Part shown: in pieces, positions 16,176-23,264 of the stretch | Layout: the number at the start of each line of letters is the position of its first letter | Numbering within the stretch: position 1 is the stretch's first letter | Assembly (NCBI RefSeq): GCF_015140235.1 | Contig: NZ_AP023321.1 | Location: 2,485,842 to 2,530,000, forward strand | Origin: Solibaculum mannosilyticum | Lineage (GTDB): Bacteria > Bacillota > Clostridia > Oscillospirales > Acutalibacteraceae | DNA: 44,159 nt | Direction of reading: 5' to 3' | The notes under the pieces: model-generated | The model's database searches: none | Seen by the model: only the letters and a program-made list of their open reading frames with translations | What the model was told of the DNA's origin: nothing | Program-made: the position numbers and the translations under genes

Positions 16176-16204
16176 TTGCCTGAGATAAAAAATAAGGGTA
16201 TAAT
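16176..16204 (+). promoter_or_regulatory. promoter for the nucleotidyltransferase/HEPN pair
   Basis: TTGCCT (16176-16181), 17 bp, and a perfect TATAAT (16199-16204). The inferred start near 16211 lies inside the frame that opens at 16143, which argues for the downstream start codon of the nucleotidyltransferase gene. Confidence 0.65.
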
Positions 16205-16304
16205 AAAAGGGAAAGCCAGATGGGTAACAGTCTGCACTCTTTCGATTGGGATTTTTCCTTTTGAAACCATCTTAACAACGTTACCCTGTGAAAGGATGAG
16301 GAAC

Positions 16305-16610
16305 TTGCAGGAAAAACAGTTGCTTGAACAAATGTGCCGCCAATTGGTAGCGTCTTTTCATCCGCAGAAGATCATCCTCTTTAATAAAAAAGTGTCCACC
16401 GACGGCGCTCTCTCTTCCTTTAAATTATGCGTCATCTTGGACACCGACGATGTCTTAGCCGCTGAACAAAAAATTTATCTCACTCTCGACTTCGATCTCC
16501 CTTATGATATTCTCGTTTACACCCCGGCCGAATGGGATAAATATTCCTCTGACCCCGATTCTTTCGCCTCCCACGTCAATCAGAAGGGGATGGTGCTTTA
16601 TCATGGGTAG
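16305..16610 (+). CDS. degenerate MNT-type nucleotidyltransferase-fold protein
   Basis: The chosen TTG start, eight bases after AAGGA, gives 101 residues; an ATG three codons upstream abuts that site. The order helix, PQKIILF, strand (KLCVILDTDD), then YDILVYTPAEWDKY matches the minimal nucleotidyltransferase fold. The catalytic signature is missing: where active members read GSRARG followed by DSDIDL, this protein reads NKKVST...SFKLCV. It is therefore probably inactive. It overlaps the HEPN gene by eight bases, the classic MNT-HEPN pairing of toxin-antitoxin type. A binding-only antitoxin role is inference. Confidence 0.75.
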   Translation: MQEKQLLEQMCRQLVASFHPQKIILFNKKVSTDGALSSFKLCVILDTDDVLAAEQKIYLTLDFDLPYDILVYTPAEWDKYSSDPDSFASHVNQKGMVLYHG

Positions 16611-17028
16611 GAGGGGAGATCGCTCCGGGGACAGCCGTCATTATTTCGATTGGCTGGAATTCGCCAGCCAGGATTTATTGACCGCCCGTATCCTGTTGGA
16701 ACAGGATATATGCTTATCTTCCGCGGCTTTTCATTGCCAGCAATGCATTGAGAAGGCTTTGAAGGCTTACGTGCTCTTCCGGAAAGGGATGCATGTGGAT
16801 GGGCATAACCTGACGTGGCTATGCCGTCAGGCCGTTAAAATCGACCCGTCCTTCCGCCAGTGGATGGACGAGAGCGCTTTTCTCAACCGTTATTACATTG
16901 AAACCCGTTATCCTTCCGATCATTCCCTGCCGCTGACCACACAACGACTTCAGAAAGTTTACTCCATGGCGGAGGACATGTATAACTTTATCTGTAAAGA
17001 AGTCTATGACGACGGGGACCTGGAATAA
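16603..17028 (+). CDS. HEPN domain protein (possible RNase toxin-like partner)
   Basis: The 141-residue all-helical protein matches the HEPN family: WLEFASQDLLTARILLEQDI, then FHCQQCIEKALKAYVLFRKG, and RYPSDHSLP. R102 and H107 form an RX4H motif like that of HEPN RNases. The tyrosine that follows His in the AMPylated HepT-type motif (RX4HXY) is absent. Many members of this PF05168-like group are uncharacterised, so RNase activity is not certain. It overlaps the degenerate nucleotidyltransferase. No other defence gene is nearby. Confidence 0.85.
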   Translation: MGRRGDRSGDSRHYFDWLEFASQDLLTARILLEQDICLSSAAFHCQQCIEKALKAYVLFRKGMHVDGHNLTWLCRQAVKIDPSFRQWMDESAFLNRYYIETRYPSDHSLPLTTQRLQKVYSMAEDMYNFICKEVYDDGDLE

Positions 17029-17084
17029 AGCCCATCTCTCTCCCCTTAGCTACCGTGTCAACCAGGTCAAATAGCTACCACGCT

Positions 17085-18068
17085 TTAGGGCGGATTGGCT
17101 CCAGGTTCTGCCTGGGACAAAACGGCCATGGCCAGCCTTTCTGCATCGGCAAAGGTGGATAAAGCGCCTGCCTGTGCCCGGAAACCCGGTGCGCCTCGCA
17201 AGCCTTTCATATACCATGCGGCATGCTTGCGGGCCTCCAGCATGCCTCCCCGTTCCCCTTTGAGTTCACACATGCGCTTGATATGCTTGAGCATGACAAA
17301 CATGCGCTCCTTGATGCCAGGCAGGGGAAGCATACAATGATGATCCAGCCAGGCGTTAATTTCCCGGAAAATCCAGGGAGTCCCCAACGCCCCGCGTCCT
17401 ACCATGACGGCGTCACATCCCGTCTCCTCCAAAAGACGTGCGGCATCCTCCGGGCGGAAAACATCGCCATTGCCGATGACCGGTACGGCGACCGCCTGCT
17501 TGACCGCTTTGATAATATCCCAATCGGCGGTGGGAGCATACATTTGATCCCGCGTCCTGCCGTGCACTGTAATGGCCGCGGCGCCGGCCTGCTCGCACAC
17601 CTTGGCCACCTCCACGGCGTTAACCGATTGTGCGTCCCACCCTTTGCGGATCTTGACTGTGACTGGGACGTCGGCCGCTCCTACCACCGCCTCCACCAAC
17701 CGGCCGCACAGGCCGGGATTTCGCATCAAGGCGCTGCCGCAGCCGTTGTTGACGATTTTAGGCGCCGGGCATCCCATGTTAATATCAATAATATCCGGAT
17801 GGTATTCCATCACCATACTGGTGGCCTGGGCCATAATGGCCGGATCATCGCCAAAAATCTGCAAGGCGATGGGCCGTTCCTCTTCCCCATATTGCAACAG
17901 CTGGGCCGACTTCCGATCCCCATACACAAGCCCTTTGCTGCTGACCATCTCAGAGGTTGTCATAGCGGCGCCGTATCCGGCGCACAGCTCCCGGAAGGCA
18001 CGATCCGCCACCCCCGCCATAGGCGCCAATACAGCCCGTCCCTCGATCTGGTATGATCCAATGTGCAA
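17085..18068 (-). CDS. dusB: tRNA-dihydrouridine synthase (DusB type)
   Basis: This 327-residue FMN enzyme reduces specific tRNA uridines to dihydrouridine. It shows VLAPMAGVADRAFRELC, DINMGCPAPKIVNNGCGSAL with the catalytic Cys in the Cys-Pro-Ala-Pro loop, TVHGRTRDQMY and VIGNGDVF. A C-terminal helical tRNA-binding domain covers about 250-327. The start is TTG at 18068, seven bases after GGGGGA. It converges with the HEPN gene and diverges from polA, with its own promoter. Confidence 0.94.
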   Translation of the reverse strand: MHIGSYQIEGRAVLAPMAGVADRAFRELCAGYGAAMTTSEMVSSKGLVYGDRKSAQLLQYGEEERPIALQIFGDDPAIMAQATSMVMEYHPDIIDINMGCPAPKIVNNGCGSALMRNPGLCGRLVEAVVGAADVPVTVKIRKGWDAQSVNAVEVAKVCEQAGAAAITVHGRTRDQMYAPTADWDIIKAVKQAVAVPVIGNGDVFRPEDAARLLEETGCDAVMVGRGALGTPWIFREINAWLDHHCMLPLPGIKERMFVMLKHIKRMCELKGERGGMLEARKHAAWYMKGLRGAPGFRAQAGALSTFADAERLAMAVLSQAEPGANPP

Positions 18069-18153
18069 TCCAAATTCCCCCGTCCCGCGGACAGCCTCCT
18101 GCCGCCTGTTGTATCGAGGCCATCCTCTCTGACAAGGTGGCCCTTCTTATTTT

Positions 18154-18182
18154 ATTATTGCCCATGCGGGCCGGATTGTCAA
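18154..18182 (-). promoter_or_regulatory. promoter for dusB
   Basis: On the minus strand TTGACA (18182-18177), 17 bp, AATAAT (18159-18154, five of six matches). The inferred leader is about 80 nt. It lies in the dusB/polA divergent gap. Confidence 0.65.
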
Positions 18183-18208
18183 ATAAAAACAAGTCGGAGT
18201 GATTGATC

Positions 18209-20785
18209 TTGAAACTTCTCGTCCTGGATGGAAACAGCATCTTAAACCGCGCTTTTTACGGCATCCGTATCCTGAGCACCAAGGACGGCCGTCCCACCAA
18301 CGGCATCTACGGTTTTCTCACCATTCTCCTCAAGCTGCTGGAGGATTTGTCCCCCGACGGCGTAGCCGCCGCTTTCGATCTGCGCGCCCCCACCTTCCGG
18401 CACAAGATGTACGCCGGTTACAAGGCCAACCGCAAGGGGATGCCGCCGGAATTGGCCGCTCAATTGGACCCTCTCAAGGAAATCCTGACGGCGATGGGTG
18501 TGCATGTCCTGGCCTGCGAGGGCTGGGAGGCCGACGATATCCTGGGCACCTTGGCCAAGGCCTGCCGGGATGACAAAGACCAATGCATCATCGCCACCGG
18601 GGACCGGGATTCCCTCCAGCTGGTGGGGGACGGCGTCACTGTGCGCCTGGCCTATACCAAACAGGGACGTCCCGAGGCCACCCTATATGACCAGAAGGCC
18701 ATTGAGGAGGAATATGGGATTTTACCCCGTCAGCTCATTGACGTCAAGGCGCTACAGGGGGACAATTCCGACAATATCCCCGGTGTGGCGGGCATCGGGC
18801 CTAAAACAGCTTGTTCGCTCATCCAGCAGTTCGGTTCGCTGGACGGGGTATATGGGCATCTCGACGATCCATCCATGAAGAAGGCCGTTCGGAATAAGCT
18901 GGAGGCGGGCAGGGATTCCGCCTATCTCAGCCGGGAGCTGGGCGTCATCCGCACCGATGCGCCGGTGGATTTGGAGCCCAGCCACTATCTTTTATCCAAA
19001 CGGGACGACGGTGTGTTGGCGCGTCTTCTGGCCCATCAGGAGCTCTTCTCCCTCATCGAGCGGTTAAGCCTGACGACATCGGCTCCCGTTCCATCTGAGG
19101 AATCCCCTCAGGCTCATTCTACTTTGTCTTTTGTCCCCCAGCCCCAAGGTCAAGAGATGCTCCGGTGTTTGGAAGAAGCCGGCCATATCGGCCTTGCCCC
19201 CGTGTGGGAGGAGGGAACGCTTAAATCTTTTATGGTCCGGGCGGGAGACACTCTTTTTTGCCTCAAAGATAACTTTCAGGCTCTCTCCTCCTTGGATGTC
19301 CCCCTTTTGTGCGAGGACAGCAAGGATATCACCAAGGCTTTCCTGGATCAGGACATCCTTTTGCCGGAGCATCTGGTGGATATCCAGCTGGCGGCCTATC
19401 TGTTAAACCCCTCCGGGTCGGGCTACGATGCGCTGCGTCTGGCACAGGAATACGATATCCCTACCCCGTCGATTCCCGACGATATCCCGGACCCCGAGGC
19501 CGCTGTCCGTGCGGCGGTGCTGCCTCCCCTGGCTGAAAAACTGCTGGGACAAGTCGAGCAAAACGGACAACACGAACTATTTTACACCATTGAACTCCCA
19601 TTGGCCAGAGTCCTGGCCGAGATGGAACGGGTAGGGTTTGCCGTGGATCAAGAGGGCATCCGCGAGTTCGGCCTTCAGCTGGACGGCCGCATCCAGGAGA
19701 TCACCGCTGCTATTTTTGACTTAGTTGGATATGAATTCAATCTCAATTCCCCCAAGCAATTGGGAGAGGCTTTGTTTATCAAATTAGGTCTCCCGGCCAA
19801 GAAAAAGACTAAAACCGGTTATTCCACCAATGCCGAGGTGTTGGAGAGCCTGGCCGACGCTCATCCGGCAGTGGCTATGCTGCTGGAATACCGTCAGCTT
19901 GCCAAACTCAAGTCCACCTACTGCGACGGTCTGTTAAAGGTCATCGGGGCGGATGGACGGGTGCGTTCCACCCTCAATCAGACCGAAACCCGTACCGGCC
20001 GCATCAGCTCCACCGAACCCAATCTACAAAATATCCCCATCCGCACCCAGTTGGGCCGTGAGATGCGCCGCTTCTTCAAGGCGAAGGATGGATGGGTCTT
20101 GTGCGATGCCGACTACAGTCAAATTGAACTGCGTGTTCTGGCCCATATGGCAAACGACCCCGCCATGATCGACGCTTTCCGCACGGGAGAGGATATTCAT
20201 CAGATTACCGCTTCTCAGGTATTCCATATGCCGCCTGAGATGGTGACTCCCCTCATGCGCAGCCGGGCTAAGGCCGTCAATTTCGGCATCGTATACGGCA
20301 TCGGCGCCTTCTCCCTGGCCAAGGATATCGGCGTCTCCCGGGCCGAGGCCAGCAATTATATCAAGGGATATTTCGCCACGTATGCAGGCGTGAAACGGTA
20401 TATGGATCAAGTGGTGGAGGATGCCAAAAAAGAGGGGTACGCCCAAACCTTATTTGGACGGCGCCGGTATTTGCCGGAGCTCACCTCTTCCAATGCCAAT
20501 CTCCGCGCCTTTGGGGAACGCGTAGCACGTAATATGCCGATCCAAGGTACGGCGGCTGATATCATTAAAATCGCTATGATCCGGGTACGGGATCGTCTCA
20601 AAGCAGAGGGATTAAAGGCCCGGATGATCCTTCAGGTACACGATGAATTATTGGTGGAAGCTCCTTTGGATGAAGCTGAACGGGCATCGGCCATCCTGCG
20701 GGAGGAGATGGAAGCGGCCGCTCAGATGGCTGTCCCCCTCAAGGTGGACGTCGGCCAGGGTGAAACCTGGTACGATGCCCACTAG
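18209..20785 (+). CDS. polA: DNA polymerase I, proofreading site lost
   Basis: This 858-residue repair/replication polymerase has a 5'-nuclease domain (about 1-290, VLDGNSILNRAFYG, ATGDRDSLQL, LQGDNSDNIPGVAGIG). A 3'-5' exonuclease-fold domain follows (about 310-460), then the polymerase domain. Polymerase motifs are intact: DADYSQIELRVLAH near 633, RSRAKAVNFGIVYGIG near 684 and VHDELLVEAP near 810. The exonuclease metal motif DXE is replaced (HIGLAPVWEEG), so proofreading is probably absent, as in several Firmicute PolA proteins. The start is TTG at 18209, nine bases after GGAG; another TTG at 18203 is too close. The stop abuts a palindromic repeat. Confidence 0.97.
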   Translation: MKLLVLDGNSILNRAFYGIRILSTKDGRPTNGIYGFLTILLKLLEDLSPDGVAAAFDLRAPTFRHKMYAGYKANRKGMPPELAAQLDPLKEILTAMGVHVLACEGWEADDILGTLAKACRDDKDQCIIATGDRDSLQLVGDGVTVRLAYTKQGRPEATLYDQKAIEEEYGILPRQLIDVKALQGDNSDNIPGVAGIGPKTACSLIQQFGSLDGVYGHLDDPSMKKAVRNKLEAGRDSAYLSRELGVIRTDAPVDLEPSHYLLSKRDDGVLARLLAHQELFSLIERLSLTTSAPVPSEESPQAHSTLSFVPQPQGQEMLRCLEEAGHIGLAPVWEEGTLKSFMVRAGDTLFCLKDNFQALSSLDVPLLCEDSKDITKAFLDQDILLPEHLVDIQLAAYLLNPSGSGYDALRLAQEYDIPTPSIPDDIPDPEAAVRAAVLPPLAEKLLGQVEQNGQHELFYTIELPLARVLAEMERVGFAVDQEGIREFGLQLDGRIQEITAAIFDLVGYEFNLNSPKQLGEALFIKLGLPAKKKTKTGYSTNAEVLESLADAHPAVAMLLEYRQLAKLKSTYCDGLLKVIGADGRVRSTLNQTETRTGRISSTEPNLQNIPIRTQLGREMRRFFKAKDGWVLCDADYSQIELRVLAHMANDPAMIDAFRTGEDIHQITASQVFHMPPEMVTPLMRSRAKAVNFGIVYGIGAFSLAKDIGVSRAEASNYIKGYFATYAGVKRYMDQVVEDAKKEGYAQTLFGRRRYLPELTSSNANLRAFGERVARNMPIQGTAADIIKIAMIRVRDRLKAEGLKARMILQVHDELLVEAPLDEAERASAILREEMEAAAQMAVPLKVDVGQGETWYDAH

Positions 20786-20938
20786 CGGGCAGTGCCCGCT
20801 CCCTATTCGCGTCCTCAAGGCTGGTACAAGACACCGCCCCAGCGGCTCGCGGTCTGGGCTTGGTTGGAATGGGGGCAGTGCCCGCTCCCTATTCGCGTCC
20901 CTCAAGGCTGGCACAAGACACCGCCCCAGCGGCTCACG
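20784..20938. repeat. tandem palindromic repeat after polA (GGGCAGTGCCC type)
   Basis: The 17-bp palindrome at 20784-20800 (AGCGGGCA/TGCCCGCT around a central G) begins inside the polA stop codon. A unit of about 65 bp starting with GGGCAGTGCCCGCTCCC recurs 86 bp later (from about 20873) with only three differences visible. The palindromic core is shared with the spoVT-rimP cluster, but the flanking unit differs. No gene lies between polA and the phosphatase gene. Confidence 0.8.
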
Positions 20939-21006
20939 ATTGAATCCATAATCCTTATTTATTTGTATGGGGGTATCGTATCATAAACGGAAAGGAGCGT
21001 ATCCCA

Positions 21007-21432
21007 ATGAAAATCCTCTTTGTTTGTACCGGCAACACCTGCCGTAGTCCCATGGCGGCGGCCATAGCCGAACAAAAATTATCCCAGGCCGGTCGGGATG
21101 ATATCCAGGTAGACAGTGCTGGTCTGGCAGTATTCGGCGCTGATCCGGCGGCATCCAATGCCATAGAAGCCATGGCGGGAATGGGCGTCGATTTAAAGGC
21201 TCATCGATCCCGTGCTCTGCGTTTCGACGAGCTCCCCTCTACCGATTGGTTTGTAGCCATGACCCCCTCCCATGCCGCTGCTCTTAGCTCGGCCGGTGTG
21301 TCCCCCGACCGTATCTATGTACTTAATGTCCCCGATCCCTTCGGCGGCAACTTGGAGGTCTATCGCCAATCCAGGGATCAAATCAGCACGGCGGTGGATC
21401 GGTTCCTGAAAGAGGTGCTCTCCTGTGACTGA
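21007..21432 (+). CDS. low-molecular-weight protein tyrosine/arginine phosphatase
   Basis: The 141-residue enzyme has the CX5R active-site loop (C7-TGNTC-R13, then SP), a VDSAGL strand, and the late Asp-Pro acid in VPDPFGG. This is the LMW phosphatase family, which includes YwlE (arginine phosphatase) and PtpB-like tyrosine phosphatases. The residue after the second Cys position is Thr-Cys as in YwlE-like members, but substrate preference cannot be settled from sequence. AAAGGAG precedes the ATG. It overlaps rimI by eight bases. A tyrosine kinase lies elsewhere in the window. Confidence 0.92.
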   Translation: MKILFVCTGNTCRSPMAAAIAEQKLSQAGRDDIQVDSAGLAVFGADPAASNAIEAMAGMGVDLKAHRSRALRFDELPSTDWFVAMTPSHAAALSSAGVSPDRIYVLNVPDPFGGNLEVYRQSRDQISTAVDRFLKEVLSCD

Positions 21433-21901
21433 CGGCCGTTCTCCTTCAGAGGGCAGCTTATATATAGTCCCCATGTCGGAGGCTGATATTCCTCATTTGA
21501 CCAAATTGGAAGCCATTTGCTTCTCCTCTCCATGGAGCGAACAGGGACTTCGGGATGAGCTCTACAATCCCAATGCCGTCTTTCTAGTGGCCAAACGTGA
21601 AGAAAGCATCCTGGGATACCTGGGATTTTACCATATCCTAGATCAGGGAGATATCGCCAATGTGGCGGTGTTCCCGGAGGCACGGCGTTTGGGTGTGGCC
21701 TCCTCCCTTTTGAGGGCTGCTGTGGACTATGCCCATTCCCACGGTATCTGCCGCATGACATTGGAGGTGCGTCCCTCCAACATTCCCGCCCTCAAGCTCT
21801 ACGAAGCCTTTGGTTTTGTGGAAGTGGGACGGCGGCGGCGATTTTACGTCAAGCCCGATGAGGATGCCCTCATTTTGGCCCGTGAATTCTCATCCACGTG
21901 A
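21425..21901 (+). CDS. rimI: ribosomal-protein-alanine N-acetyltransferase RimI-type GNAT
   Basis: This 158-residue GNAT acetyltransferase matches RimI: IPHLTKLEAICFSSPWSEQG near the start, GDIANVAVFPEARRLGVASS for acetyl-CoA binding, and LEVRPSNIPALKLYEAFGF. The family acetylates the N-terminus of ribosomal protein S18 in E. coli; here this is inferred. The start is GTG at 21425, overlapping the phosphatase stop. tsaE and tsaB, the usual upstream neighbours of rimI-tsaD, are not here. tsaD follows after 139 bp that hold a parS-like site. Confidence 0.9.
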   Translation: MTDGRSPSEGSLYIVPMSEADIPHLTKLEAICFSSPWSEQGLRDELYNPNAVFLVAKREESILGYLGFYHILDQGDIANVAVFPEARRLGVASSLLRAAVDYAHSHGICRMTLEVRPSNIPALKLYEAFGFVEVGRRRRFYVKPDEDALILAREFSST

Positions 21902-21928
21902 TGTTTTCTCTTTATCCTAGTACAAACC

Positions 21929-21942
21929 GTTCCACGTGAAAC
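21929..21942. promoter_or_regulatory. parS-like ParB binding site
   Basis: GTTCCACGTGAAAC matches the inner 14 bases of the Bacillus parS consensus (TGTTNCACGTGAAACA) completely; only the two outermost bases differ. parS sites load ParB/Spo0J near the origin for chromosome segregation. It lies in the rimI-tsaD gap and so does not interrupt a gene. Confidence 0.7.
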
Positions 21943-22040
21943 TCAAGGCAAAATCTTCTCCTTTGTGGGACAATAAAAATTCACCCTGCCCTTCTCTGAT
22001 AAGAAGGACTTAAGGGATACAAAAGGACGTGTGATCGTTT

Positions 22041-23069
22041 ATGCACCTGTTAGCCATTGAATCCTCCTGCGATGAGACGGCCGCTGCTGTAGTGGACGAC
22101 GGCCGAAAAATTTTGTCGTCGGTGGTGGCCTCCCAGGTGGAGGAACATAAATTATACGGTGGCGTGGTTCCGGAGATCGCTTCCCGACGTCATGTGGAAT
22201 CCATCTCGGGAGTGGTCCGTCAGGCCCTGGAGGAGGCCGATCTCTCTCTCGACCAGATTGATGCCATAGCTGTCACCTATGCCCCGGGTCTTATAGGCGC
22301 TTTACTGGTGGGCGTCAATTTCGCCAAGGGATTGGCTTTGGCTGCCGGCAAGCCCTTGGTACCGGTCCATCATCTTCGGTCTCACATTGCCGCCAATTAT
22401 CTAGCCCATCCGGATCTTGAACCTCCCTTTTTGGCTCTGGTAGCCTCGGGCGGGCACAGTCATATCATTGAGGTAAAGGATTACACAGCCTTCCACGTCT
22501 TGGGCCGCACAAGGGATGACGCCGCCGGCGAGGCCTTTGACAAAGCCGCCCGTTCCATGGGACTTCCCTATCCGGGCGGGGTTCATATGGATAAGGTCTC
22601 CCAGCACGGTAATGCCGACGCTTTCCACTTCCCTCATCCCAAAGTCGACGGCGCCCCATACGATTTCTCTTTTTCCGGACTCAAGACATCGGTCATTAAC
22701 ATGATCCATAACGCAGGTCAAAAAGGGGAAGAGCTCCCTCTGTCCGATCTGGCTGCCTCCTTCCAGAAGGCAGTGGTGGACGTTCTGTGCGATCGTGTGA
22801 TGAAGGCTGCCGGTGATACCGGCGCCAAACGCATTGTACTGGCGGGCGGTGTTTCCGCCAATTCCCGACTGCGCAGCGAGATGCAGAAGTTATGTGAACA
22901 AAAGGGCCTCCCCTTATTCTTGCCGCCTCTCAATCTATGTGGTGACAACGCCGCTATGGTAGGGTCTCAAGGGTACTACGAATACCTGGCCGGACACTTA
23001 GCCGGACCTGATTTAAATGCCACAGCCAATATGTCCATTGATCAGATAAAAATCGGACGTTTGGCTTAA
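22041..23069 (+). CDS. tsaD: tRNA N6-threonylcarbamoyltransferase subunit TsaD
   Basis: This 342-residue ASKHA-fold enzyme makes t6A37 in ANN-decoding tRNAs with TsaB and TsaE. Visible motifs are LAIESSCDETAAAVVDDG, the metal-binding H111/H115 in VHHLRSHIAAN, VASGGHSHI, GEAFDKAARSMGLPYPGG and NLCGDNAAMVG. The HXXXH segment reads HLRSH rather than the commoner HMEGH, but both histidines are kept. The ATG is the first in-frame start; AAAGGAC lies somewhat far upstream. tsaB and tsaE must be elsewhere. Confidence 0.96.
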   Translation: MHLLAIESSCDETAAAVVDDGRKILSSVVASQVEEHKLYGGVVPEIASRRHVESISGVVRQALEEADLSLDQIDAIAVTYAPGLIGALLVGVNFAKGLALAAGKPLVPVHHLRSHIAANYLAHPDLEPPFLALVASGGHSHIIEVKDYTAFHVLGRTRDDAAGEAFDKAARSMGLPYPGGVHMDKVSQHGNADAFHFPHPKVDGAPYDFSFSGLKTSVINMIHNAGQKGEELPLSDLAASFQKAVVDVLCDRVMKAAGDTGAKRIVLAGGVSANSRLRSEMQKLCEQKGLPLFLPPLNLCGDNAAMVGSQGYYEYLAGHLAGPDLNATANMSIDQIKIGRLA

Positions 23070-23199
23070 TGAAAGTGAAATGTTCCCTTTGTTTGTCTCT
23101 TTTGATTCATAACATCCAGGTCAATCCTTCGACAAAATAGGCAACATCACAAAAATGCAAAGGCGGGCAGGAATCGTTAGAAAATTCACAGTTTCGTCC

Positions 23200-23228
23200 T
23201 TGCATCCACCTGGAAACCATAGTATAAT
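23200..23228 (+). promoter_or_regulatory. promoter for pckG
   Basis: TTGCAT (23200-23205), 17 bp, perfect TATAAT (23223-23228). The inferred leader is only about 30 nt, ending in AGAGGAG before the ATG. This fits a strongly expressed gene. Confidence 0.8.
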
Positions 23229-23264
23229 GATAGCAAATCGGATTTTTAGAGAGGAGATTTGACT

